The notes under the pieces: model-generated
The model's input: only the letters and a program-made list of their open reading frames with translations
What the model was told of the DNA's origin: nothing
Database searches by the model: none
Assembly (NCBI GenBank): GCA_020425085.1
Contig: JAGQRW010000007.1
Location: 806,001 to 870,000, forward strand
DNA: 64,000 bases
Direction of reading: 5' to 3'
Origin: Paracoccaceae bacterium
Lineage (GTDB): Bacteria; Pseudomonadota; Alphaproteobacteria; Rhodobacterales; Rhodobacteraceae
In this document: positions 55,797 to 63,198 of the stretch, in pieces
Layout: each line of letters opens with the position of its first letter
How positions within the stretch are numbered: the first letter of the stretch is position 1
Translations under genes and position numbers: made by a program

Positions 55797-56960
55797 ATGC
55801 GCCAACCGCTGTTTTCCATTCCGATGATCGAAAAGTTCATCAGTTTTGACACCATCAGCCGCAATTCCAACCTCGGGCTTATCCATTTCGTGCAGGAATA
55901 CCTTGCCGATCTTGGCATCGAATCGGTTCTGACCCATGACGAAAGCCGGCAAAAGGCCAACCTTTTTGCCACCATTGGCCCAGCTGGCAAACCCGGCATC
56001 GTCCTGTCCGGCCACACCGATGTCGTTCCGTGTGAGGATCAGGACTGGACCTCGGATCCGTTCTGTCTGGAAAAACTTGATGATCGCGTGGTCGGGCGCG
56101 GGGTTTGCGACATGAAAGGGTTTCTGGCCATCGCCACCGCCTTTGCCCCGGAATTTGCCAATCGCGAACTGACGACGCCCATTCATCTGGCAATGTCCTT
56201 CGATGAAGAGGTCGGTTGCCTAGGCGTGCCGCTGTTGATTGCGGATATGGCGGCGCGCGGCCTGACCCCAAAGGCTTGCATCGTGGGCGAGCCATCGGAA
56301 ATGGGGCTGATCCGTGCCCACAAGGGCAAGATCGGCGGCCATGTCACCGTGACCGGTCTGCCTGCGCATTCGGGTGTGGCGCATCTTGGGGTCAACGCGG
56401 TCGAGGCGGCGGGTGAGGCGATTGCCCAGATGAAGAAAATCCAGCGACGCTTGCGCGATCATGGGCCATTCAACCGGGCATTTGACGAACCGCAATATAC
56501 CACCATCCAGACTTGCATGGTGTCGGGCGGTACCGCCGTCAACATCGTCGCAGCGCAATGCACGTTTGATTTCGACATCCGCTATCTGCCCGGCGAAGAC
56601 CCGATGGATTACGTCAACGAATGCCGTCAATATGTTGAAAAACATATCGAACCCGAGATGAAGGCAGTAGATGAAAAAACCGGCTTCACCTGGGAATTTG
56701 TCCCCGGCTGCGCGGCGTTGAACACCGCCGAGGATGATGCGGTTCTGGAACTTGCCAAGGAACTGTCGGGGCGCAACCAGACCAGTTGCGTCGGATTCGG
56801 GACCGAAGCAGGGCATTTTCAGGATGCGGGCATTCCCACCTTCATTTGCGGCCCCGGCAGCATTGATCAGGCGCACAAGGCGGATGAATTCCTGACCCAT
56901 GAACAGATTGCGCTATGCGAGAAATTCCTGTGGCGGCTGTTGGACAAGGTTTCCGCCTGA
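55797..56960 (+). CDS. M20 metallopeptidase, ArgE (acetylornithine deacetylase) type
   Basis: A 387-residue dinuclear-zinc deacetylase. SGHTDVVP, the GRGVCDMKGF loop, the general base in MSFDEEVGCLG, VGEPSEMGLIRAHKG and the final His in GPGSIDQAHKADEF are those of the ArgE branch, not of allantoate amidohydrolase (AllC). It lies 12 bases after uraH in a purine operon, so it may act on an N-acyl or N-carbamoyl product of purine breakdown instead of N-acetylornithine. That reassignment is inference. Confidence 0.87.
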   Translation: MRQPLFSIPMIEKFISFDTISRNSNLGLIHFVQEYLADLGIESVLTHDESRQKANLFATIGPAGKPGIVLSGHTDVVPCEDQDWTSDPFCLEKLDDRVVGRGVCDMKGFLAIATAFAPEFANRELTTPIHLAMSFDEEVGCLGVPLLIADMAARGLTPKACIVGEPSEMGLIRAHKGKIGGHVTVTGLPAHSGVAHLGVNAVEAAGEAIAQMKKIQRRLRDHGPFNRAFDEPQYTTIQTCMVSGGTAVNIVAAQCTFDFDIRYLPGEDPMDYVNECRQYVEKHIEPEMKAVDEKTGFTWEFVPGCAALNTAEDDAVLELAKELSGRNQTSCVGFGTEAGHFQDAGIPTFICGPGSIDQAHKADEFLTHEQIALCEKFLWRLLDKVSA

Positions 56961-56973
56961 ACCCAGACAACGG

Positions 56974-57001
56974 GCCGCACCAACCTGAAAACCGGTGTGG
57001 C
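56974..57001. terminator. Hairpin between convergent operons
   Basis: GCCGCACC pairs with GGTGTGGC (one G-U pair) across a 12-base loop in the 59-base gap between the ArgE-like gene and the convergent minus-strand operon. It could serve both directions; no long T tract is present. Confidence 0.45.
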
Positions 57002-57019
57002 ATGATGCGCCTGCCAAAT

Positions 57020-57511
57020 TCAGCCTGCCGGCAGACTTGCGGCGATGATCGGCTCGCATAACCGAACGATGTTGCAATCACAACCGGCTACCCCGGCATA
57101 GGCTTGCAGATTGACCCGGATCACCTGTTTGCCCGGCGTGTCGGGCTGCTTGCCGTTGAGTGATTGCGCCAGGCTGTGCTGTTGCAGCATTTCGGCCGAC
57201 AGTTCAGCCTGTTTCACCAGATCGCGCAGGGATTGTTTCTGATCATCATTCGTCACCATGTTCTTCATGTCCCGCCGGATGGTGCGCAATGGCTGCACAA
57301 CCTTGTCCTGCCATTCCCGGCTCTGCCCTGCGACATCCGCCATTTGCCGTTTTGTGAACGCAACCCCAAGGCTGCCTGCCCAGCAACAAAACAGCACCAG
57401 ATTCACATCCAGCCCGTGGGTATCCTGCAAATCCAGACAGGCGGATTCAACGCCACTGGTTGCGTAAACCCGCAGGGAAAACGCCCAGAACGCCCCGGCG
57501 TCATCGGTCAC
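57020..57511 (-). CDS. TIGR02444-family protein
   Basis: A 163-residue protein with the pattern WAFSLRVYATSGVESACLDLQDTHGLDVNLVLFCCWAG, typical of the TIGR02444 family of unknown function. It is mostly helical. The GTG start at 57511 overlaps the ubiX stop by 4 nt, making it the last gene of the coupled string. Whether it belongs to the decarboxylase system or only shares the transcript is unknown. Confidence 0.82.
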   Translation of the reverse strand: MTDDAGAFWAFSLRVYATSGVESACLDLQDTHGLDVNLVLFCCWAGSLGVAFTKRQMADVAGQSREWQDKVVQPLRTIRRDMKNMVTNDDQKQSLRDLVKQAELSAEMLQQHSLAQSLNGKQPDTPGKQVIRVNLQAYAGVAGCDCNIVRLCEPIIAASLPAG

Positions 57512-58089
57512 TGCCCGTTCTTTCCGGCGGCTCCGCTCCAGCGGCGAAACAGGTCGTGTTCGATATCAAACTGATCCAGCGCCTTGCCGACGCTTTGGTG
57601 GATGATGTCGGTGATGGTTTGCGGGCCGTGATAAAACGCCGGCATCGGCGGCAGGATGGTGGCACCGAGATCGGCGCAACGGCTCATCAGATCGAGGTGA
57701 CCCTTGTGCAATGGGGTTTCACGCACCATCAGCACCAGGCGGCGGCGTTCCTTCAGGCAGACATCCGATGCGCGGGTGATCAGATTGTCGTTATAGGAAT
57801 TGGCGATGCCCGACAGGCTTTTGATGGTGCAGGGCACCACCACCATGCCCTTGGTCTTGAACGATCCGCTGGAAACCGCTGCCGCCATGTCCTTGTTGGA
57901 ATAGACCACGTCGGCCAGGCCCTTTACTTCGGCCAGGGAAATATCGGTTTCGATCGCCAGGTTGCGCCCGGCGGATTCAGAAATGATCAGATGGGTGGGA
58001 TAGCCGATCTTTTTCAGCACCCGGAGCATTTCAACCCCATAAATCACACCGGTGGCGCCGGTTATGGCGACGATAAGGGGCTTGGTCAT
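57508..58089 (-). CDS. ubiX: UbiX-family flavin prenyltransferase
   Basis: A 193-residue flavoprotein that joins a dimethylallyl group to FMN, making the prenyl-FMN cofactor needed by UbiD decarboxylases. The FMN-binding VAITGATGVIYGVEMLRVL, the SSGSFKTKGMVVVPCTIKSLSGIANSYNDNLITRASDV region and RRLVLMVRETPLHKGHLDLM are standard. ATG 58089 overlaps the stop of the LpdD-like gene by 4 nt. It probably serves the UbiD three genes upstream. Confidence 0.94.
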   Translation of the reverse strand: MTKPLIVAITGATGVIYGVEMLRVLKKIGYPTHLIISESAGRNLAIETDISLAEVKGLADVVYSNKDMAAAVSSGSFKTKGMVVVPCTIKSLSGIANSYNDNLITRASDVCLKERRRLVLMVRETPLHKGHLDLMSRCADLGATILPPMPAFYHGPQTITDIIHQSVGKALDQFDIEHDLFRRWSGAAGKNGQ

Positions 58090-58496
58090 CGGTGGCTCCG
58101 TTTGGTTAGGGCGGATTTCAACAGGTCGGTGATTTCCACGCAACGCTGGCGAATGATGGCGATTGCGTCTGGTGACAGGTCATCCCAGTGTATGCCGGCG
58201 GTGACCACCACATTGGTGTCAAGCGCGCCTGCCAGTTCCTGCGAGGCGAATTTCACCACTTCATCCTCCTTGTGGCCGGGATAGGTCAGCACCGACGCCG
58301 TGGCGCTGGTGACCGAAGGGTCGGCCAGACTGGGGCGGGGCTGTGCAGCGGCAACGGCGCCGATATGCGGGCGCTCGCCGCCCCAGATACATACCAGAAC
58401 GTCCGGCCCGATCAGCCGGGCATCGGCGAAAATCCGGTAATCCCCGGATTTTGTCTGAACCAGGATCGAGGGGTTGGCAGGGACATCTTCATTCAA
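58086..58496 (-). CDS. LpdD-like protein (UbiD partner or prenyl-flavin chaperone)
   Basis: A 136-residue protein resembling LpdD, the small third gene of gallate and related decarboxylase operons beside UbiX and UbiD homologues. The recognisable features are a beta-rich N-terminal half and the C-terminal stretch YPGHKEDEVVKFASQELAGAL followed by VVVTAGIHWDDLS. Its ATG overlaps the CBS gene stop by 4 nt and its stop overlaps the ubiX start by 4 nt. The assignment rests on this pattern and position and should be tested by profile search. Confidence 0.65.
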   Translation of the reverse strand: MNEDVPANPSILVQTKSGDYRIFADARLIGPDVLVCIWGGERPHIGAVAAAQPRPSLADPSVTSATASVLTYPGHKEDEVVKFASQELAGALDTNVVVTAGIHWDDLSPDAIAIIRQRCVEITDLLKSALTKRSHR

Positions 58497-59173
58497 TGCA
58501 CTGCCCCGTCACCACTGCCCCGCCGCTTTTCGTAGGCTTCGAATATCTCGAACCCGGCGGTCTTCAGGTTTTCGACCACCTGCATCAATGGTGCGTCCTG
58601 AAACCGGATGATCACCCGGTGCCCCGCCGAGGGGGTTTCGGTATCCCTGATTGAAAACAGCGAATGCACATTTGCGCCGGTCGCTTCGACAATGCTGGCG
58701 ATTTTGCCGATGGTGCCTTTTTCAAGCGGGCGCGGTGCCAGGGTAATGCCGCTCCAGTCATGCCACGCCCCCAGCATCCTTGCGGCAAGATGGAAAATCT
58801 CGCTGGCCGAGACGATGCCGACCACCTTGCCATTGTCCAGCACCGGAAACTGGCTGACGCCCGTGTCCTGTCCGGTTTGCAGGCAATATTCCATGGTGTC
58901 GCCAATATCGACGGTAACCGGATTGCGCACCATCAAATCTTTGACTTTCAGGCGGGTGACGAAATAGTTGATCTCATGCTGATCCTGGGTTCGGGTGGCG
59001 TTCTCGACCGCGCGCAGGCAGATTGCCCGCGAAATGAGGCCTCGCAAGCGGCCGTCATCCACCACCGGCACTGCCCGCAGATTGTTTTCATATAGCAGCC
59101 GTTCGACATCCGTCACCAGTGTATCGCTGGAAACGATCATCGGATCCCTGGTCATCCAGTTTCGAACGATCAT
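58493..59173 (-). CDS. CBS-pair protein with C-terminal ACT-like domain (phenylphosphate synthase subunit 3-like)
   Basis: A 226-residue protein (about 25 kDa) with two CBS motifs: MIVRNWMTRDPMIVSSDTLV through LRAVPVVDDGRLRGLISR, and VKDLMVRNPVTVDIGDT through SQFPVLDNGKVVGIVSAS; then an ACT-like region (IGKIASIVEATGANVHSLFSIRD). Size and domain make-up match the 24-kDa CBS subunit that stimulates phenylphosphate synthase. It overlaps both neighbours by 4 nt. CBS domains usually bind adenine nucleotides, so it may sense energy charge. Confidence 0.85.
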   Translation of the reverse strand: MIVRNWMTRDPMIVSSDTLVTDVERLLYENNLRAVPVVDDGRLRGLISRAICLRAVENATRTQDQHEINYFVTRLKVKDLMVRNPVTVDIGDTMEYCLQTGQDTGVSQFPVLDNGKVVGIVSASEIFHLAARMLGAWHDWSGITLAPRPLEKGTIGKIASIVEATGANVHSLFSIRDTETPSAGHRVIIRFQDAPLMQVVENLKTAGFEIFEAYEKRRGSGDGAVH

Positions 59174-60423
59174 CTGTCTTTCTCCTGCTGATTGGCTTGT
59201 TTGAACAACCGGGCAAATTCATCCACCGCCACACGGGCAAATTCCGGGGTATAAAGATGCAGGTCAACCTCTTTGATCGCGCTCTTGTCGGTCAGTTTCT
59301 GTTTCAGCCGGTCGACAAATGCCGCATCCGCCACCGGGTCGTAGATCTCGCGCCCTTCCATGTCGAGCGACGACCAGCCCTTTGACGGGATCAGAAACGT
59401 GAATGGCCCCCTGGCATGGTTCAGCCTTTCGGCGATTACATCTGCCGCCGCACGCAGTTCGTCCGCAGTGGTGCGCACCTGAATGCGCAATGCGTCCTGT
59501 ACATATTGCACCCGGTCGCGGGTTTTTTCCAGCATGTCCGCCCGCCCGCCGTAAGACAGGATATCCAGACCGCAAGGCGCCAGAACCATCGGAATGCCAC
59601 GTTCGACCGCCGCCATCAGGCGGTTGGGGCCGGGGTCGCGATTGCCATTGAACAGGTTTTCCATGACACCGCCGATGCAGATGTCCAGAACCCCGGCAAA
59701 GGCGCCGTCAGCGATCATTTCCTCCATCGCCAGGTCGCCCTTGCCCTGGGCATGACAGACCACCGGGATGAACCCGGACTCTTCCAGCATTCCAAGGGCC
59801 GCCTGTACCGCCATTTCACCAAAGCCAAATCCAGTGATGGCAACCACCGGTTTGTCAAAGGTAAAATCGGTGCCCGTGGTCATTTCGACCATACCGCAAA
59901 TGGCCCCCACCGCGTTGGTTATCTGCGCTTTCAGCAACGGGTTCATTTTCACGATGTCCAGCACCGTGTGATGCATGGTGATGTCGCGGGTGCCGACATA
60001 TTTGTCGATATAACGCGGATGCGCCGCCATCGGCGAGGCCATCACCTTGGGCATGCCGAACGGCAGCAGTTTCATGATCGAGGTTGCAACCAGCGTCGCG
60101 GTTCCGCCGCCGACGCCGAAAATGCCATGTACCCGGCCCTGGTCCAGCATTTCCCTGACAATGGCCGCAGCCCCGTTGATCTGGTTCTGAGTGGCGCGAT
60201 CGCGGTCCGAGCGATAGAATTCGCGCACCTTTTCGATCGGCAATCCGCCCCTGAGGGCGATCTGTTCGCAGGTAACATCGCCATCAAAGGGCGGCGGTTC
60301 CTCCATGGAGAAATCCAACAGGCAGGTATCGTGGCCACGCGCCTCGATCAGGTGTTTGACAAAGACGATATCCTCGCCGCGCGTATCCAGATTGCAAACA
60401 ATGACGATGGTCTTTCTGGCCAT
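59170..60423 (-). CDS. Tm-1-like ATP-binding domain protein (UPF0261)
   Basis: A 417-residue protein of the Tm-1-like/UPF0261 family, named after the ATP-binding half of the tomato Tm-1 resistance protein. It opens with TIVIVCNLDTRGEDIVFVKHLIEARG and includes FGVGGGTATLVATSIMKLLPFGMPKVMASPMA, VVAITGFGFGEMAVQAAL and FLIPSKGWSSLDMEGREIYDP. The bacterial function is unknown. ATG 60423 has AGGGA upstream. Its place between UbiD and the CBS gene suggests an ATP-dependent step or chaperone role. Confidence 0.88.
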   Translation of the reverse strand: MARKTIVIVCNLDTRGEDIVFVKHLIEARGHDTCLLDFSMEEPPPFDGDVTCEQIALRGGLPIEKVREFYRSDRDRATQNQINGAAAIVREMLDQGRVHGIFGVGGGTATLVATSIMKLLPFGMPKVMASPMAAHPRYIDKYVGTRDITMHHTVLDIVKMNPLLKAQITNAVGAICGMVEMTTGTDFTFDKPVVAITGFGFGEMAVQAALGMLEESGFIPVVCHAQGKGDLAMEEMIADGAFAGVLDICIGGVMENLFNGNRDPGPNRLMAAVERGIPMVLAPCGLDILSYGGRADMLEKTRDRVQYVQDALRIQVRTTADELRAAADVIAERLNHARGPFTFLIPSKGWSSLDMEGREIYDPVADAAFVDRLKQKLTDKSAIKEVDLHLYTPEFARVAVDEFARLFKQANQQEKDR

Positions 60424-60454
60424 GGTGATCCCTGAGCTGATTCCGTGACGCAAC

Positions 60455-60482
60455 GCCCCCCCTTCTGGTGAAAGGGGGGGGC
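60455..60482. terminator. GC-rich hairpin between ubiD-like and Tm-1-like genes
   Basis: GCCCCCCCTT pairs with AAGGGGGGG(G)C around an 8-base loop in the 66-base gap. There is no T tract on the minus strand, so partial termination, mRNA processing or differential stability within one operon is more likely than full termination. Confidence 0.45.
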
Positions 60483-60489
60483 AGATTGC

Positions 60490-61992
60490 CTATTTCTTGA
60501 CAGGTTCCGGCCGGGTCAGACTGTTGATCAGGCCCTCGACCGGGCTGGTCCCTTCGAACCCGTATTCGTTCCAGCGGTTCGACACTTTTTGCAGAACTTC
60601 ACGATCCATGAAGATCTCGTTGGGCTTGTTGGCCCATTCATAGGGTGTACAGGCATCCAGAATGATGCGGCTGGTAATGTCGCGCGCATCAATCGGCAGC
60701 CCGGGATCCAGCGGCGTCGAGCGCCCCCGGTCGATGATCTGCGCCGAGCGTTTGGGATCAAACCGGGTCGCCAGCGCCCACCAGATGCGGTCCCAGTCGT
60801 CGGCGCGGATGTCGTGATCGACCACGATCACCCCCTTCATGCCGTAATGCCCGGTGGTCGAGGCGATCACCGCGTTGCCCACATGGTTGGAATGGCCCGG
60901 ATATTTCTGCCGGACCGAGACAACCCCCCAGAACCGACCGCAGGCCTCGGGCGGGATATAGACACTTTCGATGCCCGGAACCTTCATGGTTTCAAGGTCG
61001 TGCCACAGCGTGGCGGTGCGGTTCAGCGACTGGATCATGTGGATGTCATTGATCGGCTTGCCGACGGTGGTGGACCACATGATCGGCTTGTTGCGGTGCA
61101 GGATGCGCTTGATCCGCAGCACCGGCTTGGGGAAATCCTTGCCCTTGTTGCCGGAATAATAGCCGGTATATTCGCCAAACGGCCCTTCCTCCATCAGCTC
61201 GTTGGGGTCGATGAACCCTTCACAGATGAATTCGGCGTTGGCTGGCAGGGTCAGGCCGGTCAGGTCGGACTTGAACACCTCGACCGGGCGCTGTCTGAGA
61301 GCGCCGGCGATGTTGTATTCATCGGTCTGGGCGCTGACCAGGGTGGAGCTGGCCAGAAACAGCACCGGGTCGGTGCCGACAACGGCCGCCGCTGGCATAA
61401 GTTCGCCGCGTTCGGCATACTGCTTCAGGTGGAAATCGGCATGCTTGCCCTTGATGATCTGGGTGCCCAGAATATCATTGCCCAGAACCTGCGAGCGATA
61501 GGTGCCGAGGTTGACCCAACCGGTATCCGGATCCTTGGTTACCAGAAATCCGGCGGTGACAAAGAACCGGCCGCCATCCTCGGGATAAAACCAGGGCGAG
61601 GGGATCTTGTCCATGTCGACATCGTCGCCTTCCAGAACGTTTTCCATGACCTTGGGCTTGTCGACGAAAACCGGTGGCACAAGTTCCTGAACCGTCAGTT
61701 TCATCCATTCCTTGGAAAGGTCGCTCATCGACAGGTTGTGGTCCTGCTCAAGCGCGATGGCCAGCCGTTTGGGGGTGGTGAATGCGCTGGTCAGAACCGG
61801 AATATCAAAGCCTTTGACATTCTCATAAAGCAGCGCCGGACCTTTCTGTTCTTCGTTCACCTTTGAAACATGGCAAAGTTCGAATTTCGAATCCACTTCC
61901 GCCTTGATCCGTTTCAATTCACCGGCCTGTTCCAGGGCGTCAATATAGCTGCGAAGATCGTCGATCATGATGGTATCCTTTTTGCTGGTCAT
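60490..61992 (-). CDS. UbiD-family prenyl-FMN-dependent (de)carboxylase
   Basis: A 500-residue UbiD-fold enzyme that reversibly removes or adds CO2 on aromatic or unsaturated acids. The catalytic E-R-E set is present: Arg166 in NLGTYRSQVLGND, Glu269 and Glu274 in EEGPFGEYTGYYSG; the hydrophobic PPEACGRFWGVVSVRQKYPGH stretch follows. GGAGG precedes ATG 61992. Together with the split PEP-synthase pair upstream and UbiX and LpdD downstream it most resembles phenylphosphate carboxylase or hydroxyarene decarboxylase systems. The substrate is unknown. Confidence 0.92.
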   Translation of the reverse strand: MTSKKDTIMIDDLRSYIDALEQAGELKRIKAEVDSKFELCHVSKVNEEQKGPALLYENVKGFDIPVLTSAFTTPKRLAIALEQDHNLSMSDLSKEWMKLTVQELVPPVFVDKPKVMENVLEGDDVDMDKIPSPWFYPEDGGRFFVTAGFLVTKDPDTGWVNLGTYRSQVLGNDILGTQIIKGKHADFHLKQYAERGELMPAAAVVGTDPVLFLASSTLVSAQTDEYNIAGALRQRPVEVFKSDLTGLTLPANAEFICEGFIDPNELMEEGPFGEYTGYYSGNKGKDFPKPVLRIKRILHRNKPIMWSTTVGKPINDIHMIQSLNRTATLWHDLETMKVPGIESVYIPPEACGRFWGVVSVRQKYPGHSNHVGNAVIASTTGHYGMKGVIVVDHDIRADDWDRIWWALATRFDPKRSAQIIDRGRSTPLDPGLPIDARDITSRIILDACTPYEWANKPNEIFMDREVLQKVSNRWNEYGFEGTSPVEGLINSLTRPEPVKK

Positions 61993-62035
61993 TCCTGTTT
62001 CCTCCGTGTTGCTGGTATTGTCGTCGTTCGAGTTG

Positions 62036-63121
62036 TCATTTTCCCAGTTTCACCCCGGTCAATATTGATGAAAGAATGTGATCCATCGCCGATGCGCCGG
62101 GTTTGCTTTTCGGTTCGGGTTTGCGGTCGTTCCAGACGGTTTCCGGGCGGGCCTGCAGAATGAAGATGTTGCTGCCGGCGGGCATGTCGCTGTCGACGGC
62201 CCATTCGATATCCATGGCGCGGCCATAGTGTTTTTCGATCGTCTTGCCCAGTTTTGCCAATTCGACGACTTCATCATCAAGAATCGACTGAACCTTCTGA
62301 CGCTCGGCCGGAAGTTCGATGCATTTGGACGTATGGTTTTCGTGATCGACCACATAGGCAACCTCTTTACGGGTGATGGTTCTGGCAACCGTATCCAGTG
62401 AAACCTTGTTGACCATGAATTCATCCGGGGTCACTTCGCCAGAAACCACGGCCTCGCCAAAGCCGAAGCTGGAATTGATCAGCATCATGGAATTGTCGCC
62501 GTTTGCCGGGTTGATGGTGAACATCACGCCGGCGGCATGGGAATTCGCCATCTTCTGTATCCCGACGGAAATGGCGACATCCTTGTGGTCAAAACCGTTG
62601 CGGATCCGATAGGCGATGGCGCGGGCGGTGAACAGCGAAGAAAAACACTTACGGGTATGCGCCAGAACGTCATCCACCCCGCGCACCCAGAGGAAGGTAT
62701 CCTGCTGACCGGCAAAGCTGGCGCCGGGCAAATCTTCGGCCGTTGCCGAGGAACGAACCGCGACCGGCACCGCAGGGCGGCTGCAATGATTTGATAGCGA
62801 GCGGTAGTGTTCGGCGATCTCATCCTCCAGTTCGATGGAAAATGCCGCCGCCTCGATCAGTTCGCGGATCCGGTCGCTGGCCCGGTCCTGGGCTTCGATG
62901 TCGTCCTGTTTGAGGTCTTTCAGCAGGGCGAATATGTCATCGGAAATGCCCGCCTCGTCGATGAAGCGGGAATAGCCCTCGGTTGTCACGGCGAATCCGG
63001 GTGGTACGCGAATGCCGGCGTTTATCAACTCTCCCAGCGAGGCGCATTTGCCGCCTACCAGAGCTATATCTGATTTGGTGCACTGATCGAAACGGCAGAC
63101 CAGAGGTGGATGCTGCGACAT
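62036..63121 (-). CDS. PEP synthase-type ATP-binding protein (phenylphosphate synthase subunit 2-like)
   Basis: A 361-residue protein (about 40 kDa) equal to the N-terminal ATP-grasp domain of PEP synthase/PPDK, without the histidine and PEP domains. The N-terminus VGGKCASLGELINAGIRVPPGFAVTTEGY, the SSATAEDLPGASFAGQQDTFLWVRG stretch, GVMFTINPANGD and the C-terminal DIEWAVD plus IFILQARPETVW are canonical. ATG 63121 gives the usual start; the frame opens upstream. In phenylphosphate synthase this subunit transfers the beta-phosphoryl of ATP to the histidine of subunit 1. Confidence 0.88.
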   Translation of the reverse strand: MSQHPPLVCRFDQCTKSDIALVGGKCASLGELINAGIRVPPGFAVTTEGYSRFIDEAGISDDIFALLKDLKQDDIEAQDRASDRIRELIEAAAFSIELEDEIAEHYRSLSNHCSRPAVPVAVRSSATAEDLPGASFAGQQDTFLWVRGVDDVLAHTRKCFSSLFTARAIAYRIRNGFDHKDVAISVGIQKMANSHAAGVMFTINPANGDNSMMLINSSFGFGEAVVSGEVTPDEFMVNKVSLDTVARTITRKEVAYVVDHENHTSKCIELPAERQKVQSILDDEVVELAKLGKTIEKHYGRAMDIEWAVDSDMPAGSNIFILQARPETVWNDRKPEPKSKPGASAMDHILSSILTGVKLGK

Positions 63122-63198
63122 GTGTTCCTCCACAGTATTTGGAGATTTCCGGGTTTCCGGCGGGCAATCGGTGCCCGCCGGAGATCTGTGCATGCGGA

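Noticed and set aside
62036-63121. A frameshifted PEP synthase split in two by an error
   Set aside because: The order is reversed compared with PEP synthase (His-domain gene first, ATP-domain gene second) and each has its own start and stop, so a simple frameshift cannot explain it.
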